DNA of 64,000 nt, from positions 1,178,001 through 1,242,000 of the forward strand of contig CAVTYQ010000002.1 in the NCBI GenBank assembly GCA_963739005.1. The letters are read 5' to 3'. The position numbers and the translations under genes are program-made. Source of the stretch: DASWJZ01 sp963739005 (GTDB lineage Bacteria; Pseudomonadota; Alphaproteobacteria; Rhizobiales; Afifellaceae). The notes beneath the pieces were generated by a model that was not told the DNA's origin, ran no database searches, and saw only the letters and a list, made by a program, of their open reading frames with translations. Positions 1 through 10,305 of this stretch are shown here, piece after piece (position 1 is the first letter of the stretch; every line of letters starts with the position of its first letter).

Positions 1-2
1 CG

Positions 3-2642
3 ACGGCGCTCGATACGCCCGAGGCCCTGAAAGTCTCGCTCGACAAGGAGCGCTACGCGGTCGGGGACAAGGCCCACGTCCATATCGAAAGCCGCTTCAA
101 CGGCGTCGCGCTGGTGATGGTCGTCGACGACCGGCTGATCACCACGAAATCGGTGGAGGTGACGGGCAACGCTGCCGACATCGATCTCGACGTGACGCGC
201 GACTGGGGCCCGGGCGCCTATGTGACGGCGGCGCTCTACCGCCCGATGGATATCGAGGCGAAGCGCATGCCGGGACGCGCCATAGGGCTCGCCTGGGCCG
301 GCGTCGATCCCGGCGATCGCGCGCTCAATGTCGCCATCGATGCGCCGCAGGAGATGCGCCCGCGGCAACCGATGGAGGTCGGGCTGACGCTCGCCGACCT
401 GCCGGCGAATTCGACCGCCTACGTCACGCTCGCCGCCGTCGATCTCGGCATCCTCAATCTCACCCGCTACGCGACGCCCGATCCGGAGAGCTACTACTTC
501 GGCCAACGCCGCCTCGGTGTCGCCATCCGCGACCTCTACAACCAGCTGATCGACCGCATGCAGGGCGTGCGCGGCGTGATACGCTCCGGCGGCGACGCCG
601 GCCTCGCTCAGTTCCAGGGAACGCCGCCGACCGAGAAGCTGGTCGCCTTCCATTCCGGCATCGTGGAGGTCGGCCCCGATGGCACGGCGCACGTCTCTGT
701 GCCGATACCCGATTTCAACGGCACCGTCCGCCTGATGGCGCTCGCCTGGACCAAGGAAGGCGTCGGCCACGCCGAGAAGGACGTGCTCGTGCGCGACCCC
801 GTCGTGGTGACGGCGGCGCTGCCGGGCTTCCTCGCGCCCGGCGACAAGTCGCGATTGAAGCTCGACCTGACCTCGGTCGCCGAGGCGGGCGGGAACGTCA
901 CGCTCACCGTGTCCTCGACGGAGGGCGCGGTGTCGGTCGATCCGGCTTTCGCCAGTCGCGAGATCGCGCTTGCGGCGAACGAGCGCAAGGAAGTGCTGAT
1001 CCCGATCTCCGGCGCGAAGGTCGGCGACGACGTGTTGACCGTCGCGCTGACGCTTCCCGACGGCACGGCACTCGAGAAGGCGCTGAACCTCGCGGTGCGC
1101 CTGAACGAGCCACCGGTCGCCACGACCGACTTCGTCGAGCTTCAGCCCGGCGGCGAGATTTCCGTCACCGCCGACCGGCTCGCCGGGCTTGTTCCGGGGA
1201 CGGCCTCGATCCAGGTCGGGGCAAGCGGCGCCGGGCGATTGAACGTGCCCGCGATCCTCCGCGCGCTCGACCGCTATCCCTATGGCTGCACCGAGCAGAT
1301 CACCAGCCGCGCCATGCCGCTCGTCTACCTGAACGACGTGGCGCTCCGCGCCGGCCTCGCCGGCGACCCCGACATCCGCGACCGCGTGCAGAAGGCGGTC
1401 GCGGGCGTGCTCGCCAACCAGTCGGCCGCGGGCTCATTCGGGCTCTGGGCGCCGGGCAGCGAGGACCTCTGGCTCGATTCCTACGTCACCGACTTCCTGA
1501 CGCGGGCGCGGCAGAAGGGCTACGCGGTCCCGGCGGAGGCGTTCGACCTCGCGCTCGACAACCTGAAGAACAAGCTCGCTTATGCCGGCGACTTCACGTC
1601 GGGTGGCGAGGACATCGCCTATGCGCTCTACGTGCTCGCCGCCAACGGCCGCGCCGCGATCGGCGACCTCCGCTACTACGCCGAGACCAAGCTCGACGCC
1701 TTCGCAACGCCACTCGCCAAGGCGCAGATCGGGGCCGCGCTCGCGCTCTACGGCGACAAGCCGCGCGCCGACGCCGTCTTCCGCGCCGCGCTCGGAACGC
1801 TCGCGACGCGCACCGACGCGACAAGCGGCTGGCGCAGCGACTACGGCTCCGACCTACGCGACAGCGCGGCAACGCTGACGCTTGCCTCGGAGACACGCGC
1901 CGGCATCGATCTCGTCAGCCTGTCGCAGCGTGTGGAGGACGAGCGGCTGCACGATTCCTATACGAGCACACAGGAGGACGCGTGGTCGCTGCTTGCCGCG
2001 CATGCGCTGATGGAGAGCCTGTCGGAGCCGAAGCTCGTCGTCGACGGCGACCCTCTCAATGGCCCGCTCTTCCGCAGCCTCGACGAAGAGAGCCTAGCGA
2101 TCGCGCCGCTTCAGATCGTCAACAAGGGCGACCGCCCGGTCGAGGTCGGCATCACCGTACGCGGCATCCCGGCGACGCCGGAACCCGCCGGCGGCAACTA
2201 CTATTCGCTCACGCGCGAATACTACACGCTGGACGGCCAGCCCGTTGACCTCGCGACCGTCGAGCAGGGCGCGCGCATCGTCGCCGTCCTGAAGGCGACG
2301 ACGACGGAGAGCCAGGGCGCACGGCTCATTCTCGACGATCCGCTGCCGGCCGGCTTCGAGATCGACAACCCGCACATCCTGGCGAGCGGCGACGTCGCGG
2401 CGCTCGACTGGCTGGCCCCGGTCTCCGATGTCGCGCACGTCGAATTCCGCGCCGACCGTTTCGTCACCGCATGGGACCTCTCCGCCGGCGGCGCGACGGA
2501 GTTCCAGTTCGCCTACATCGTCCGTGCTGTGTCGCCAGGCACTTTCCTCCATCCGGCGGCGCTGATCGAGGACATGTACCGGCCCGAACGCCGCGCCCGC
2601 ACCGATACCGCCACGGTCGAGGTGGTCGGCCCGCTGAAGTAG
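3..2642 (+). CDS. Alpha-2-macroglobulin family protein, 3' part (5' end outside window)
   Basis: The frame is open from the window edge, so this is the C-terminal part (about 880 residues) of a bacterial alpha-2-macroglobulin, a periplasmic protease trap. The thioester motif GCTEQ is present, with Cys at 1287-1289 and Gln at 1296-1298, so the covalent-trapping site looks intact. It is followed by an alpha-helical thioester domain and a C-terminal receptor-binding-like domain ending near LIEDMYRPERRART. A beta-rich macroglobulin domain comes before it. pbpC follows 15-156 nt downstream depending on its start. Pairing of a macroglobulin with PBP1C is a known bacterial arrangement (E. coli yfhM-pbpC), thought to protect the periplasm when peptidoglycan is breached. 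The true start and any lipoprotein signal lie upstream of the window. Confidence 0.93.
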   Translation, partial: TALDTPEALKVSLDKERYAVGDKAHVHIESRFNGVALVMVVDDRLITTKSVEVTGNAADIDLDVTRDWGPGAYVTAALYRPMDIEAKRMPGRAIGLAWAGVDPGDRALNVAIDAPQEMRPRQPMEVGLTLADLPANSTAYVTLAAVDLGILNLTRYATPDPESYYFGQRRLGVAIRDLYNQLIDRMQGVRGVIRSGGDAGLAQFQGTPPTEKLVAFHSGIVEVGPDGTAHVSVPIPDFNGTVRLMALAWTKEGVGHAEKDVLVRDPVVVTAALPGFLAPGDKSRLKLDLTSVAEAGGNVTLTVSSTEGAVSVDPAFASREIALAANERKEVLIPISGAKVGDDVLTVALTLPDGTALEKALNLAVRLNEPPVATTDFVELQPGGEISVTADRLAGLVPGTASIQVGASGAGRLNVPAILRALDRYPYGCTEQITSRAMPLVYLNDVALRAGLAGDPDIRDRVQKAVAGVLANQSAAGSFGLWAPGSEDLWLDSYVTDFLTRARQKGYAVPAEAFDLALDNLKNKLAYAGDFTSGGEDIAYALYVLAANGRAAIGDLRYYAETKLDAFATPLAKAQIGAALALYGDKPRADAVFRAALGTLATRTDATSGWRSDYGSDLRDSAATLTLASETRAGIDLVSLSQRVEDERLHDSYTSTQEDAWSLLAAHALMESLSEPKLVVDGDPLNGPLFRSLDEESLAIAPLQIVNKGDRPVEVGITVRGIPATPEPAGGNYYSLTREYYTLDGQPVDLATVEQGARIVAVLKATTTESQGARLILDDPLPAGFEIDNPHILASGDVAALDWLAPVSDVAHVEFRADRFVTAWDLSAGGATEFQFAYIVRAVSPGTFLHPAALIEDMYRPERRARTDTATVEVVGPLK

Positions 2643-2675
2643 GCAGGCGCTGCCGAGATGCGGACCAACGACCTT

Positions 2676-2804
2676 CCTCATGCCGAGGTGCCCGCCCTGA
2701 GCGAAGCGAAGGACGGGCCTCGCAGCACGCAGAGCATTCCGGCGACTTCTGGAGCCTCCTTCGAGGCGATTCCGACCTTCTCGGAACGGCACGTCAGGAT
2801 GAGG
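2676..2804. repeat. Palindromic repeat overlapping the pbpC start
   Basis: Outer arms at 2676-2691 and 2789-2804 are inverted copies matching at 13 of 16 positions. The inside holds further short inverted pieces (GCCCGCC / GGACGGGC, GCCTCCTTCGAGGC). It resembles the CCTCAT...ATGAGG elements common between genes in Rhizobiales. It reads through in the pbpC frame, and the likely pbpC ATG (2799) lies in the right arm. Confidence 0.7.
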
Positions 2805-4874
2805 GGGTTTGGTGGCATCGGTCGGCTTGCCGCCGCCCTCCTCTTCGCATGCCTTCTTGCCGCGGCCGCGCCGCTTGCGCTGAAAGCGGCGGTAGCGAAA
2901 GTCACGCTCCCCTCGCTCAACCCCGAGACGAGCCGCGTCATCGCCGACAGAAGCGGCGTGCTGCTCCGAGCATTTGCCACAAGCGACGGGCGCTGGCGGC
3001 TTCCGGTCACCGTCGCCGACGTCGATCCGATCTTCCTGAAGACACTCTTCGCTTACGAGGACCGGCGCTTCCGCGACCATCACGGCGTCGACGTCAGAGC
3101 GCTTTTCCGCGCCGCCTTCCAGCTAGTCACTCGCGGGCACCCGGTGTCCGGCGCGTCCACCATCACGATGCAGGTGGCGCGGCTTCTCTCCGGAGAGACG
3201 ACCCGCAGCTTCAGCGGCAAGGTCGACCAGATTCTGATGGCGCTCGCGCTCGAGAAGCGGCTCTCGAAAGACGGGATCCTCGACCTTTATCTGACGCTCG
3301 CCCCTTATGGCGGCAACGTTGAGGGCATCCGCGCGGCGAGCCTCGCTTACCTCGGCAAGGAGCCGCGCCGGCTGACGCCCGCCGAGGCGGCGCTTCTTGT
3401 CGCGCTGCCGCAGGCGCCGGAATCGCGGCGGCCGGATCGCCACGCCGAAGCCGCCCACGCCGCGCGGGACCGCGTGATCGAGCGCGCCGCCGAGGCCGGC
3501 GTCCTTACCAGTGAGGACGCGGCTGCGGCACGCTCGGAGGAGTCGCCCGATCGCCGCATCCCGTTCCCGATACTGGCTCCGCACGCGACGAGCCGGCTCG
3601 TCGCCGAAGCGCCTGCGGTGGCCTTCCGCATAACCACGATCGACGCGCGGCTTCAGGCGCGCCTCGAGTCGCTCGCCACCGAGCGCGCTGCGGCGATCTC
3701 CGATTCCGTCTCCGTCGCCATCCTCGTCGCCGATCACAAGGCCGGGGAAATCCTCGCCTCGGTCGGATCGTCCGGGCTCTTCGACGAGCGCCGCGACGGC
3801 TTCGTAGACATGACGCGCGCCGTGCGCTCGCCCGGCTCCTCGCTGAAGCCGCTGATCTACGGGCTCGCCTTCGAGCTCGGCGTCGCGCATCCGGAGACAC
3901 TGATCGAGGACAAGCCGATCGATTTCGCCGGCTATCAGCCGGAGAATTTCGACCGCACCTTCCGCGGCACCGTAAGCGTGAGGCGTGCGCTGCAGCTCTC
4001 CCTGAACGTGCCGGCGATCGAGCTCCTGGAAGCCGTCGGTCCGGCGCGGCTCGTCGCCCGCATGCGCCGCGCCGGCGCCGACCCCGTGCTCCCCGACATC
4101 TCGCCCCCCGGCCTTGCTGTCGGCTTAGGCGGTGTCGGCGTGACGTTGACCGATCTCGTCGCGATCGACGCCGCGATCGCGCGCGGCGGGCTCGCGGTGC
4201 CGCTCACCTTCGACCTCGATCGCCCGCCGGTTTCCGCCGTTCCAGCGAAGGTGCTCGACGAGCGCGCGGCCTGGTATGTCGCCTCGATCCTCGCCGGCGC
4301 GCCGGGGCCCGACCACGTGTCGCCCGGCTCGATCGCCTTCAAGACCGGCACCTCCTACGGCTACCGCGATGCCTGGGCGGTCGGTTTCGATGGCAGCCAC
4401 GTGATCGGCGTCTGGGTCGGCCGGCCGGACGGCGCGCCGGTGCCCGGGCTTATCGGCATCGACGCCGCGGCGCCGATCCTGATGGATGCCTTCGCAAGGC
4501 TCGGGCCAACGACGCCGCTCCGCGCCGCGCCACCGGGAATCCTTGAGACAGGCGCGTCCGCACTTCCGGGGCCGCTCCGCCGCTTCCGCTCGCCGAACGC
4601 GCCGACCGTCGCCGCAGCCGTTCCACCGGAGATCACCTATCCGCCGCGCGGCGTGCGGGTCGACCTCGGCATCCGCGCCGGCGATCCGATGCCGCTTGTC
4701 TTGAAGGCCCGCGAAGGCTCACCACCCTACACATGGTTCGTCGACGGCGCGCCGATCGGCACGACGAGTTTTGGCGGGGCGCTCACCTGGGAGCCGATCG
4801 GGCCAGGCTTCCTCAGCCTGATGGTGATCGACGCCCAGGGCGCATCATCGACGAGCACGGTCTTCGTGGAATAA
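2799..4874 (+). CDS. pbpC: Penicillin-binding protein 1C
   Basis: A bifunctional peptidoglycan synthase anchored by an N-terminal hydrophobic segment (about residues 8-28). The GT51 glycosyltransferase domain shows EDRRFRDHHG and GASTITMQ. The transpeptidase domain has Ser347-x-x-Lys350 (SSLK), an SLN motif in LQLSLNVPA, and KTG at about 515. A C-terminal BiPBP_C domain (about 600-690) marks it as the 1C class. The frame is also open to an ATG at 2658, but the extra 47 residues are encoded by the palindromic repeat at 2676-2804. The ATG at 2799 directly precedes the membrane anchor and gives 691 aa, a usual size. No strong ribosome-binding site is seen at either start, so the choice is an inference. 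It probably shares an operon with the upstream macroglobulin gene. Confidence 0.93.
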   Translation: MRGFGGIGRLAAALLFACLLAAAAPLALKAAVAKVTLPSLNPETSRVIADRSGVLLRAFATSDGRWRLPVTVADVDPIFLKTLFAYEDRRFRDHHGVDVRALFRAAFQLVTRGHPVSGASTITMQVARLLSGETTRSFSGKVDQILMALALEKRLSKDGILDLYLTLAPYGGNVEGIRAASLAYLGKEPRRLTPAEAALLVALPQAPESRRPDRHAEAAHAARDRVIERAAEAGVLTSEDAAAARSEESPDRRIPFPILAPHATSRLVAEAPAVAFRITTIDARLQARLESLATERAAAISDSVSVAILVADHKAGEILASVGSSGLFDERRDGFVDMTRAVRSPGSSLKPLIYGLAFELGVAHPETLIEDKPIDFAGYQPENFDRTFRGTVSVRRALQLSLNVPAIELLEAVGPARLVARMRRAGADPVLPDISPPGLAVGLGGVGVTLTDLVAIDAAIARGGLAVPLTFDLDRPPVSAVPAKVLDERAAWYVASILAGAPGPDHVSPGSIAFKTGTSYGYRDAWAVGFDGSHVIGVWVGRPDGAPVPGLIGIDAAAPILMDAFARLGPTTPLRAAPPGILETGASALPGPLRRFRSPNAPTVAAAVPPEITYPPRGVRVDLGIRAGDPMPLVLKAREGSPPYTWFVDGAPIGTTSFGGALTWEPIGPGFLSLMVIDAQGASSTSTVFVE

Positions 4875-4906
4875 CCTCCACGTCGAAATCCGCCTGGAGG
4901 GAAAAG

Positions 4907-6031
4907 TTGCGGTTCGACTGGCTTGTCGTCGGTGCCGGATTCACGGGCGCAATCGTGGCCGAGCGGCTTGCCACCCAATGCGACGCCAAAGTCCTTGTCA
5001 TCGACCGGCGCGACCATATCGCCGGAAATGCCTTCGACAAGCGCAGCGACGAAGGCGTCCTCTGTCACCGGTACGGCCCGCACATCTTCCATACCAATGC
5101 CGAGGAGGTGGTGACCTATCTCTCACGCTTCACCGAATGGCGGCCCTACGAGCACCGCGTCGTCGGCATGGTGGATGGGCGACTCTTCCCGATCCCCTTT
5201 AATCTCACCTCCCTTGCCATCCTCTTTCCGCCGGCGGAAGCGCGCCGGCTGACGGCGCTCCTCTGCGACGCATACGGGATAGAGACTCACGTTCCGATTC
5301 TGAAGATGCGCAGCGCCGAGAGCGAAGAGCTCCGCAAGCTTGCCGAGTTCATCTACGCGAACGTCTTCTACGGCTATACGACCAAGCAATGGGGACTGAC
5401 GCCGGAGGAACTGTCGCCTTCCGTCACCGCGCGCGTTCCCGTGCGCGTCTCGTACGACGACCGCTATTTCCGCGACGCATTCCAGCAAATGCCGCGCGAC
5501 GGCTACACGGTGATGTTCGATCGCATTCTCGCGCATCCGAACATCACCCTTTCGCTTGCGACCAGCTACGATGACGTCAAAGACGAGGGCTTCGAACGCG
5601 TCGTCTACACTGGTGCGATCGACGCGTTCTTCGATTTCGCGCTCGGCGAGCTTCCCTACCGTAGCCTCAGGTTCGATTTCCAGACTTACCGGCAGGAGCG
5701 GCATCAGCCGGTCGCCTCGATCAACTATCCGACGAGCCACGCCTTCACCCGCATCACCGAGATGGGACATCTGACCGGCGAGTGGAGCGACGTCACGACG
5801 GTTGCGATCGAATATCCGCTTGCGCACCAGCACGGCGTGACCGAGCCATACTATCCGATCCCGCGCGACGAGAATCAGGCGCTCCACAGTCGCTATGTCG
5901 CGCTCGCGAAAAAGGAGGCGCCCAACATCGTCTTCGCCGGGCGGCTCGGCGACTACAACTACTACAACATGGATCAGGCGGCTGCGGGCGCTCTGTCCCT
6001 CTTTCGCCGGATCGCCGCGATGCGCTGCTAG
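4907..6031 (+). CDS. glf: UDP-galactopyranose mutase (TTG start)
   Basis: Interconverts UDP-galactopyranose and UDP-galactofuranose, using reduced FAD, for cell-surface glycans. The protein (374 aa) opens with the Rossmann FAD motif VVGAGFTGA and continues with IDRRDHIAGNAFD and RYGPHIFHT, both typical of Glf. The C-terminal part has GRLGDYNYYNMDQ. The frame is open further upstream to 4733 inside pbpC, but that extension is not Glf-like. The start is set at TTG 4907 because GGAGGG lies at 4896-4901, five bases upstream, and the family begins right at the FAD motif. It lies 32 nt after pbpC. Its stop shares the bases CTAG (6028-6031) with the stop of tamB on the other strand. No other galactofuranose genes are nearby. 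Confidence 0.92.
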   Translation: MRFDWLVVGAGFTGAIVAERLATQCDAKVLVIDRRDHIAGNAFDKRSDEGVLCHRYGPHIFHTNAEEVVTYLSRFTEWRPYEHRVVGMVDGRLFPIPFNLTSLAILFPPAEARRLTALLCDAYGIETHVPILKMRSAESEELRKLAEFIYANVFYGYTTKQWGLTPEELSPSVTARVPVRVSYDDRYFRDAFQQMPRDGYTVMFDRILAHPNITLSLATSYDDVKDEGFERVVYTGAIDAFFDFALGELPYRSLRFDFQTYRQERHQPVASINYPTSHAFTRITEMGHLTGEWSDVTTVAIEYPLAHQHGVTEPYYPIPRDENQALHSRYVALAKKEAPNIVFAGRLGDYNYYNMDQAAAGALSLFRRIAAMRC

Positions 6032-9000
6032 TATTCCTTCTCGAAGAATATCCCGAGGCTCGACTCGCCCTCCGCGCTCATGCCGGCGCGCGCCTTCACG
6101 TTCTTGGTGACATCGAGGTCGATGGTGACGCGGGAGGACTGCGCCGTCGTTCCCTGCTGCACGCCGACATAGACGTTCTCCGTCACGTAGCGGCCAGCGG
6201 CGACCGAAGCCTGCCCCTCCTCGTCGGTCACGATGTCGAGGTCGTCGAGGCCGGTCGTCGCGCGGAGCTTCGAGAGGAGGCCGCCCGACCCGCCGGAAAG
6301 CTCCGACGCCGCGGCGGCAAGCCGCGCGACCTGCAGCGGCGAAAGCTCGCCGATTCCCTTCTGGAAGATGAGGCGCGCCAGGATCTCGTCCTGCGGCAGC
6401 TCCGGAGTGGAGGAGAAGTTGACCTCGGGATCGGACGCCCGGCCCGAGACAGTGACCGTGATGGTGACGTCGCCGGAGCGCGTCGAGCCGGCAAAATCGA
6501 GCACCGGGTCGAGATCGCCGGCGAAGGTGATGACGCCGCGGTCGAAGGCAATCCGCTGCGTCAGGATGTCGAGGCGTCCGCGCACCATCTGGAACGCGCC
6601 CGACGCCGTCAGCGCCGAGATCGGGCCGCGGAGCGTCAGATTGCCGCCAAACTCGGTGTCGAGCCCGCGGCCGCGCACGAATATCCGTTGCGGGGCGGCG
6701 ACGGCGACATCAAGCCGGATGTCGGAACGACTGCCGCTCGTATCGCGGCCCGGCGTATCGCGCGCACGCACGATTGCAAGCGTCTCCTCCACCTTCGGCG
6801 GCGGGGCGACGTGGGTGACATCGACGGCGACGGAATCCTTCGGCAGCTTGTCCGGCACCGTCACTTCCGTCCGATCAAGCCGCACCGTGCCGTTGAGGAG
6901 CGGGCCTTCCGCGAGGCTCCCGGTCAACGTCAGATCGGCGTCGAAGCGGGCGGCGACGAGCGTGCCGTCGACATAGCGGGCCTTGCGAATCTGCAGCGTA
7001 AGGTCGATCGGGAAGCCGGCATGTGGGTCGAGCCCAACGCTGCCCGTTGCCGACACGGTGCCCTCGCCGCTCTCCGCGCCGAGCTTCTCGATGACGACGC
7101 GGTCGCCGGAGACGTTCGCGACGAGCGAGAGATTCTTCAGGACGATCCCGGTGTCCGGATCGACGAAGCCGCCGCTCTCTGAGGTGATGCGGCCGGAGAA
7201 TTGCGGCGCGGCGGCCGTGCCGGTGACGGTCATGTTGACGCTGAGCGCGCCCTGAAGCGCCGCTCCGCGCGCGGCAAGCTGGCGGTTGCCGAGCGCCAGC
7301 GGTACGCCGCCAGACACGCGGAGATCAAGCGGCGCGCCCGTGCCGGTCCCGACCGTGCCGGTCACCTGCACCGACATGCCGTCGGCCCCGAAAATTTCGC
7401 TCGTCAGATCGACGCGCTTGTCGGCAAGCGTCCCCCGCGCCGAGACGCCGAGCGGCCCAAGACCGGCGTTTCGCGAGGCGGCGACCGAGGCGCCGGCGAG
7501 CGTGATCTCGAAACTCGCCTTCGGTGCCGATGCCTTGCCCTGCGCGGAGACGAGGCCTGATATCGTGCCGTCGGCTCCAAGCCCCGGCGAAAACGCGTTG
7601 ACGAGCGCCGCCGGAACCGAGGCGAACACCGCCTCGATGTCGAGCACCGAGCCCGCGCTTCCCGACAGGGTGATGCTGCCGCCGCCGGTCTTCAGAACGC
7701 TGCGATCGAAATGCGCTGTCCCGTCTTTGACCGCGATCGTCGTCGGCTCGGCGAGCGCGAGATCGATCCCCGGCCGCTTGTAGAGGAGGCTATCGAGGCC
7801 GATCGCGAGCCCGCCGTCGCGCGGAACGAGATTGCCCTTGAGGTCAGCGCTCCCGTCGGCAAGCGCCGCGTCGACCGTGAATGCCGTCGCCTCGCCCGAG
7901 CGCACCGCGGTGCCCTTCGCGCTGACGATCGTGATGCCGCCCGCCGTCAGATTGCTGAGCGAGAAATCGCCTTCGATCTTCGGCGCATGGAAGAGGTCGT
8001 TCGCTTGGCCCTTGATCGTTGCGGATTTGAGCGAGGTGCCGCCGTAGACGAGATCGGTCGCCGTTCCCGAGAAGTCCGCCGACTGTGCGCCGCCGTCCGC
8101 GCCGAGCGAAATATCGGCTTGCAGCGCACCGCTTCCCTCGACGAGGAAGAGCGGCGCCACCTTGGAAAGATCAGGCGAGACGACGCTGAGCTTCCCCGCC
8201 AGCAATCCGTCGGCGCCGACCGAAAGGTTTCCTGTGACCTGGCTCTCGCCGACGGTGAAGCGGAGGTCGTCGAGCAGGCGCGCGCCGTTGGCGCCGGCCG
8301 AAAGCTTCGCGTTGCCGCGCACGGCCGCATCGCCAAGCGTGCCGCTGATTTCCGCCTCGCCGGCCGTCTCCGGGCCGGCGACAGTGCCCGAGAATCGCGC
8401 CGTCGCGTCGGCGAGCGGGCGCCCCATCAAGACGACGTTGTCGCCCGACGCGTCCGCCTGGACCTTCGGCGCGTCGCGCGAGCCGGTGACGTGCGCGGTG
8501 ATCTTCGCCGCGCCTTGCGCCCGCTCCGTAACGAGAGAGAGGTCGGCCACGCTTGCGGCGATATTCATGTCGATCGCCGGCGCGGCGAGCGTGCCGTTCA
8601 GCTCCGCCGAGATGCTGTCGTTGGAAAGCGCGAGGTTGGCGAAGCGGAGCTCCTTGTCGCTCCGCGCCACGCCGCCGGAGAGCTTCGTCGCGCCTTTGAG
8701 AAGCGGGTCGAGGGCGGCGATCCCCAAAGAGAGATCGGTCGTCGTGCCGTCGAGCTTCAGATCGAGCGCGCCGTCGACCGCCGCGGTGCCGCTCGCCTTC
8801 AGCTCGGCGCCACCGCCGAGGCGGCGCCCGGCGAGGCCCGAAAAGCGCGCCAAGTCAATCGCGCTTCCTGTGAAGGCGCCGCTGAGCTCGCTGCCGCTCG
8901 CAGAGCCGGAGAAATTCGCCGTCGCTCCAGTCAGCACGACGCCAAGATTTCTCGAACGCCACCGGCCGCCCGGCCGACCATGAGCCAGCGCCGGTCACCT

Positions 9001-10303
9001 TGAACGTAGGCCCAAGCGCGTCACGGATCGAAACGTCGCCCGGCGCGACGCCCGCCGCCGACGCCTCGAAGCGGAAGCTCGTTCCACGCGCGTTCGGCCG
9101 CGACAGATTCCGTGCTTGCCCCGACGCGTCGACGACGACGGTGTCCATGCGGCCGAAGGCGCCCTCCACGCCGTGCGCGTCGATCGTCGCTTTCCATGGG
9201 GCGGCCTCGCCGGCATCGAGCCCGACATTCGCCGTCAGCGCCGCGACCGAGATATCGCCCGGCACGAAGGGAAGCGCGGCGCGTCCGGCCTGTCCGAGCT
9301 TCAGCGAAAGGTCGGCGCTGCGCGGCACGAAGTCGGCCCCGAGCGCGCCTTTCGCCGACAGGTCGACCCCGTCGGAGTGAAGCGTCGCGGAGTGAACCGC
9401 GATCTCCCCGCCGTCGGCCCGGGAGACATCGAAGGAGAGCCTGGCCTGGCCGGCAAGAAGCATCGCGTAGTCCTTCGGCACGATCGTCTCAAGCGCCGCA
9501 GCAAGCTCGGCCGCGACGCGGTAGGCGCCCTCGGTGCGCGACACCGCCATGCCGCCGGCGAGAATGCGGGTGCCGCCGGCCTCGACCTCGAGCGTCCCTC
9601 GCCAGGCGTCGAGCGGCCCCGTGCCGGAGAGCGTGACCGCGACCGACGGCCGGTCGCGCAACCCGAGGAACTCCGCGACGAGCCCACCCGGCGGCTCCTG
9701 GAGCTTGACGTCGGCGGTCAGCACGTTCGCCTGCGGCTCGAGCCGAAGCTTGAGCGAGAGTGCGCCTGCGCGGTCCTGACGATCGACGGTGAGCTCGGCC
9801 CCGAGCGCATCCGCCGTGAGCCGCGCGGACCCGGTCGCGGTCAGCTCCGCCTCGGCGCCGGCGACATCGGCCGAAAGCAGGATCTGCGGCAGCGCGATCG
9901 CCTTGACGTCGATCGCAAGCGGCGGCGGCGAGATACCACCGCTTGCGCGCGCGCTCGCCGCTTGGGCGGGCTTTCTGAGCACCGCAACCCGCGCCGCCTT
10001 GAGGCTCTCGATCTCGATCATGCGGTCGAAGAGCGCCGCGCGGTTCCATTTGAGCTCGACGCCGTCAAGCTCCAGCCAGACGCCGTCGCCATCGGCAACG
10101 GTGATCCGCGCGATCTTGGGATTTTCCGAGAAGACGTTTTCGAGCCCGGAGAGCGAGACCTGCCGGTCCGGCGCGGAGAGCAGCGATTCCAGAAACGCGG
10201 TGAACCAGGAACTCTCGCCGCCGTCCTTAGCGAGGGCCGCGCCGGCGACAAGGCCGACGGCCAGGATCAAGGCGAAGAATGGTCGGGCAAATCGCCGCTG
10301 CAT
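6028..10303 (-). pseudogene. tamB: TamB (translocation and assembly module inner-membrane subunit), interrupted by one frameshift
   Basis: TamB spans the periplasm as a long beta-rich groove and works with TamA in outer-membrane protein assembly and lipid transport. The N-terminal half (10303 down to 8855) has a signal anchor (FFALILAVGLVAGAALA). The C-terminal half (8937 down to 6028) ends with the conserved DUF490 domain and a terminal aromatic pair. The two halves lie in different frames. Reading FEKS then GVVLTGATANFSG across 8943-8946 needs only one of the two A bases at 8944-8945 (+ strand) removed, and this gives about 1,420 aa, a normal TamB length. Everything else is intact, so this is either a sequencing/assembly error or a very recent mutation. 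The start is 2 nt after the tamA stop, so the two are translationally coupled. Confidence 0.85.
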
Positions 10304-10305
10304 CG

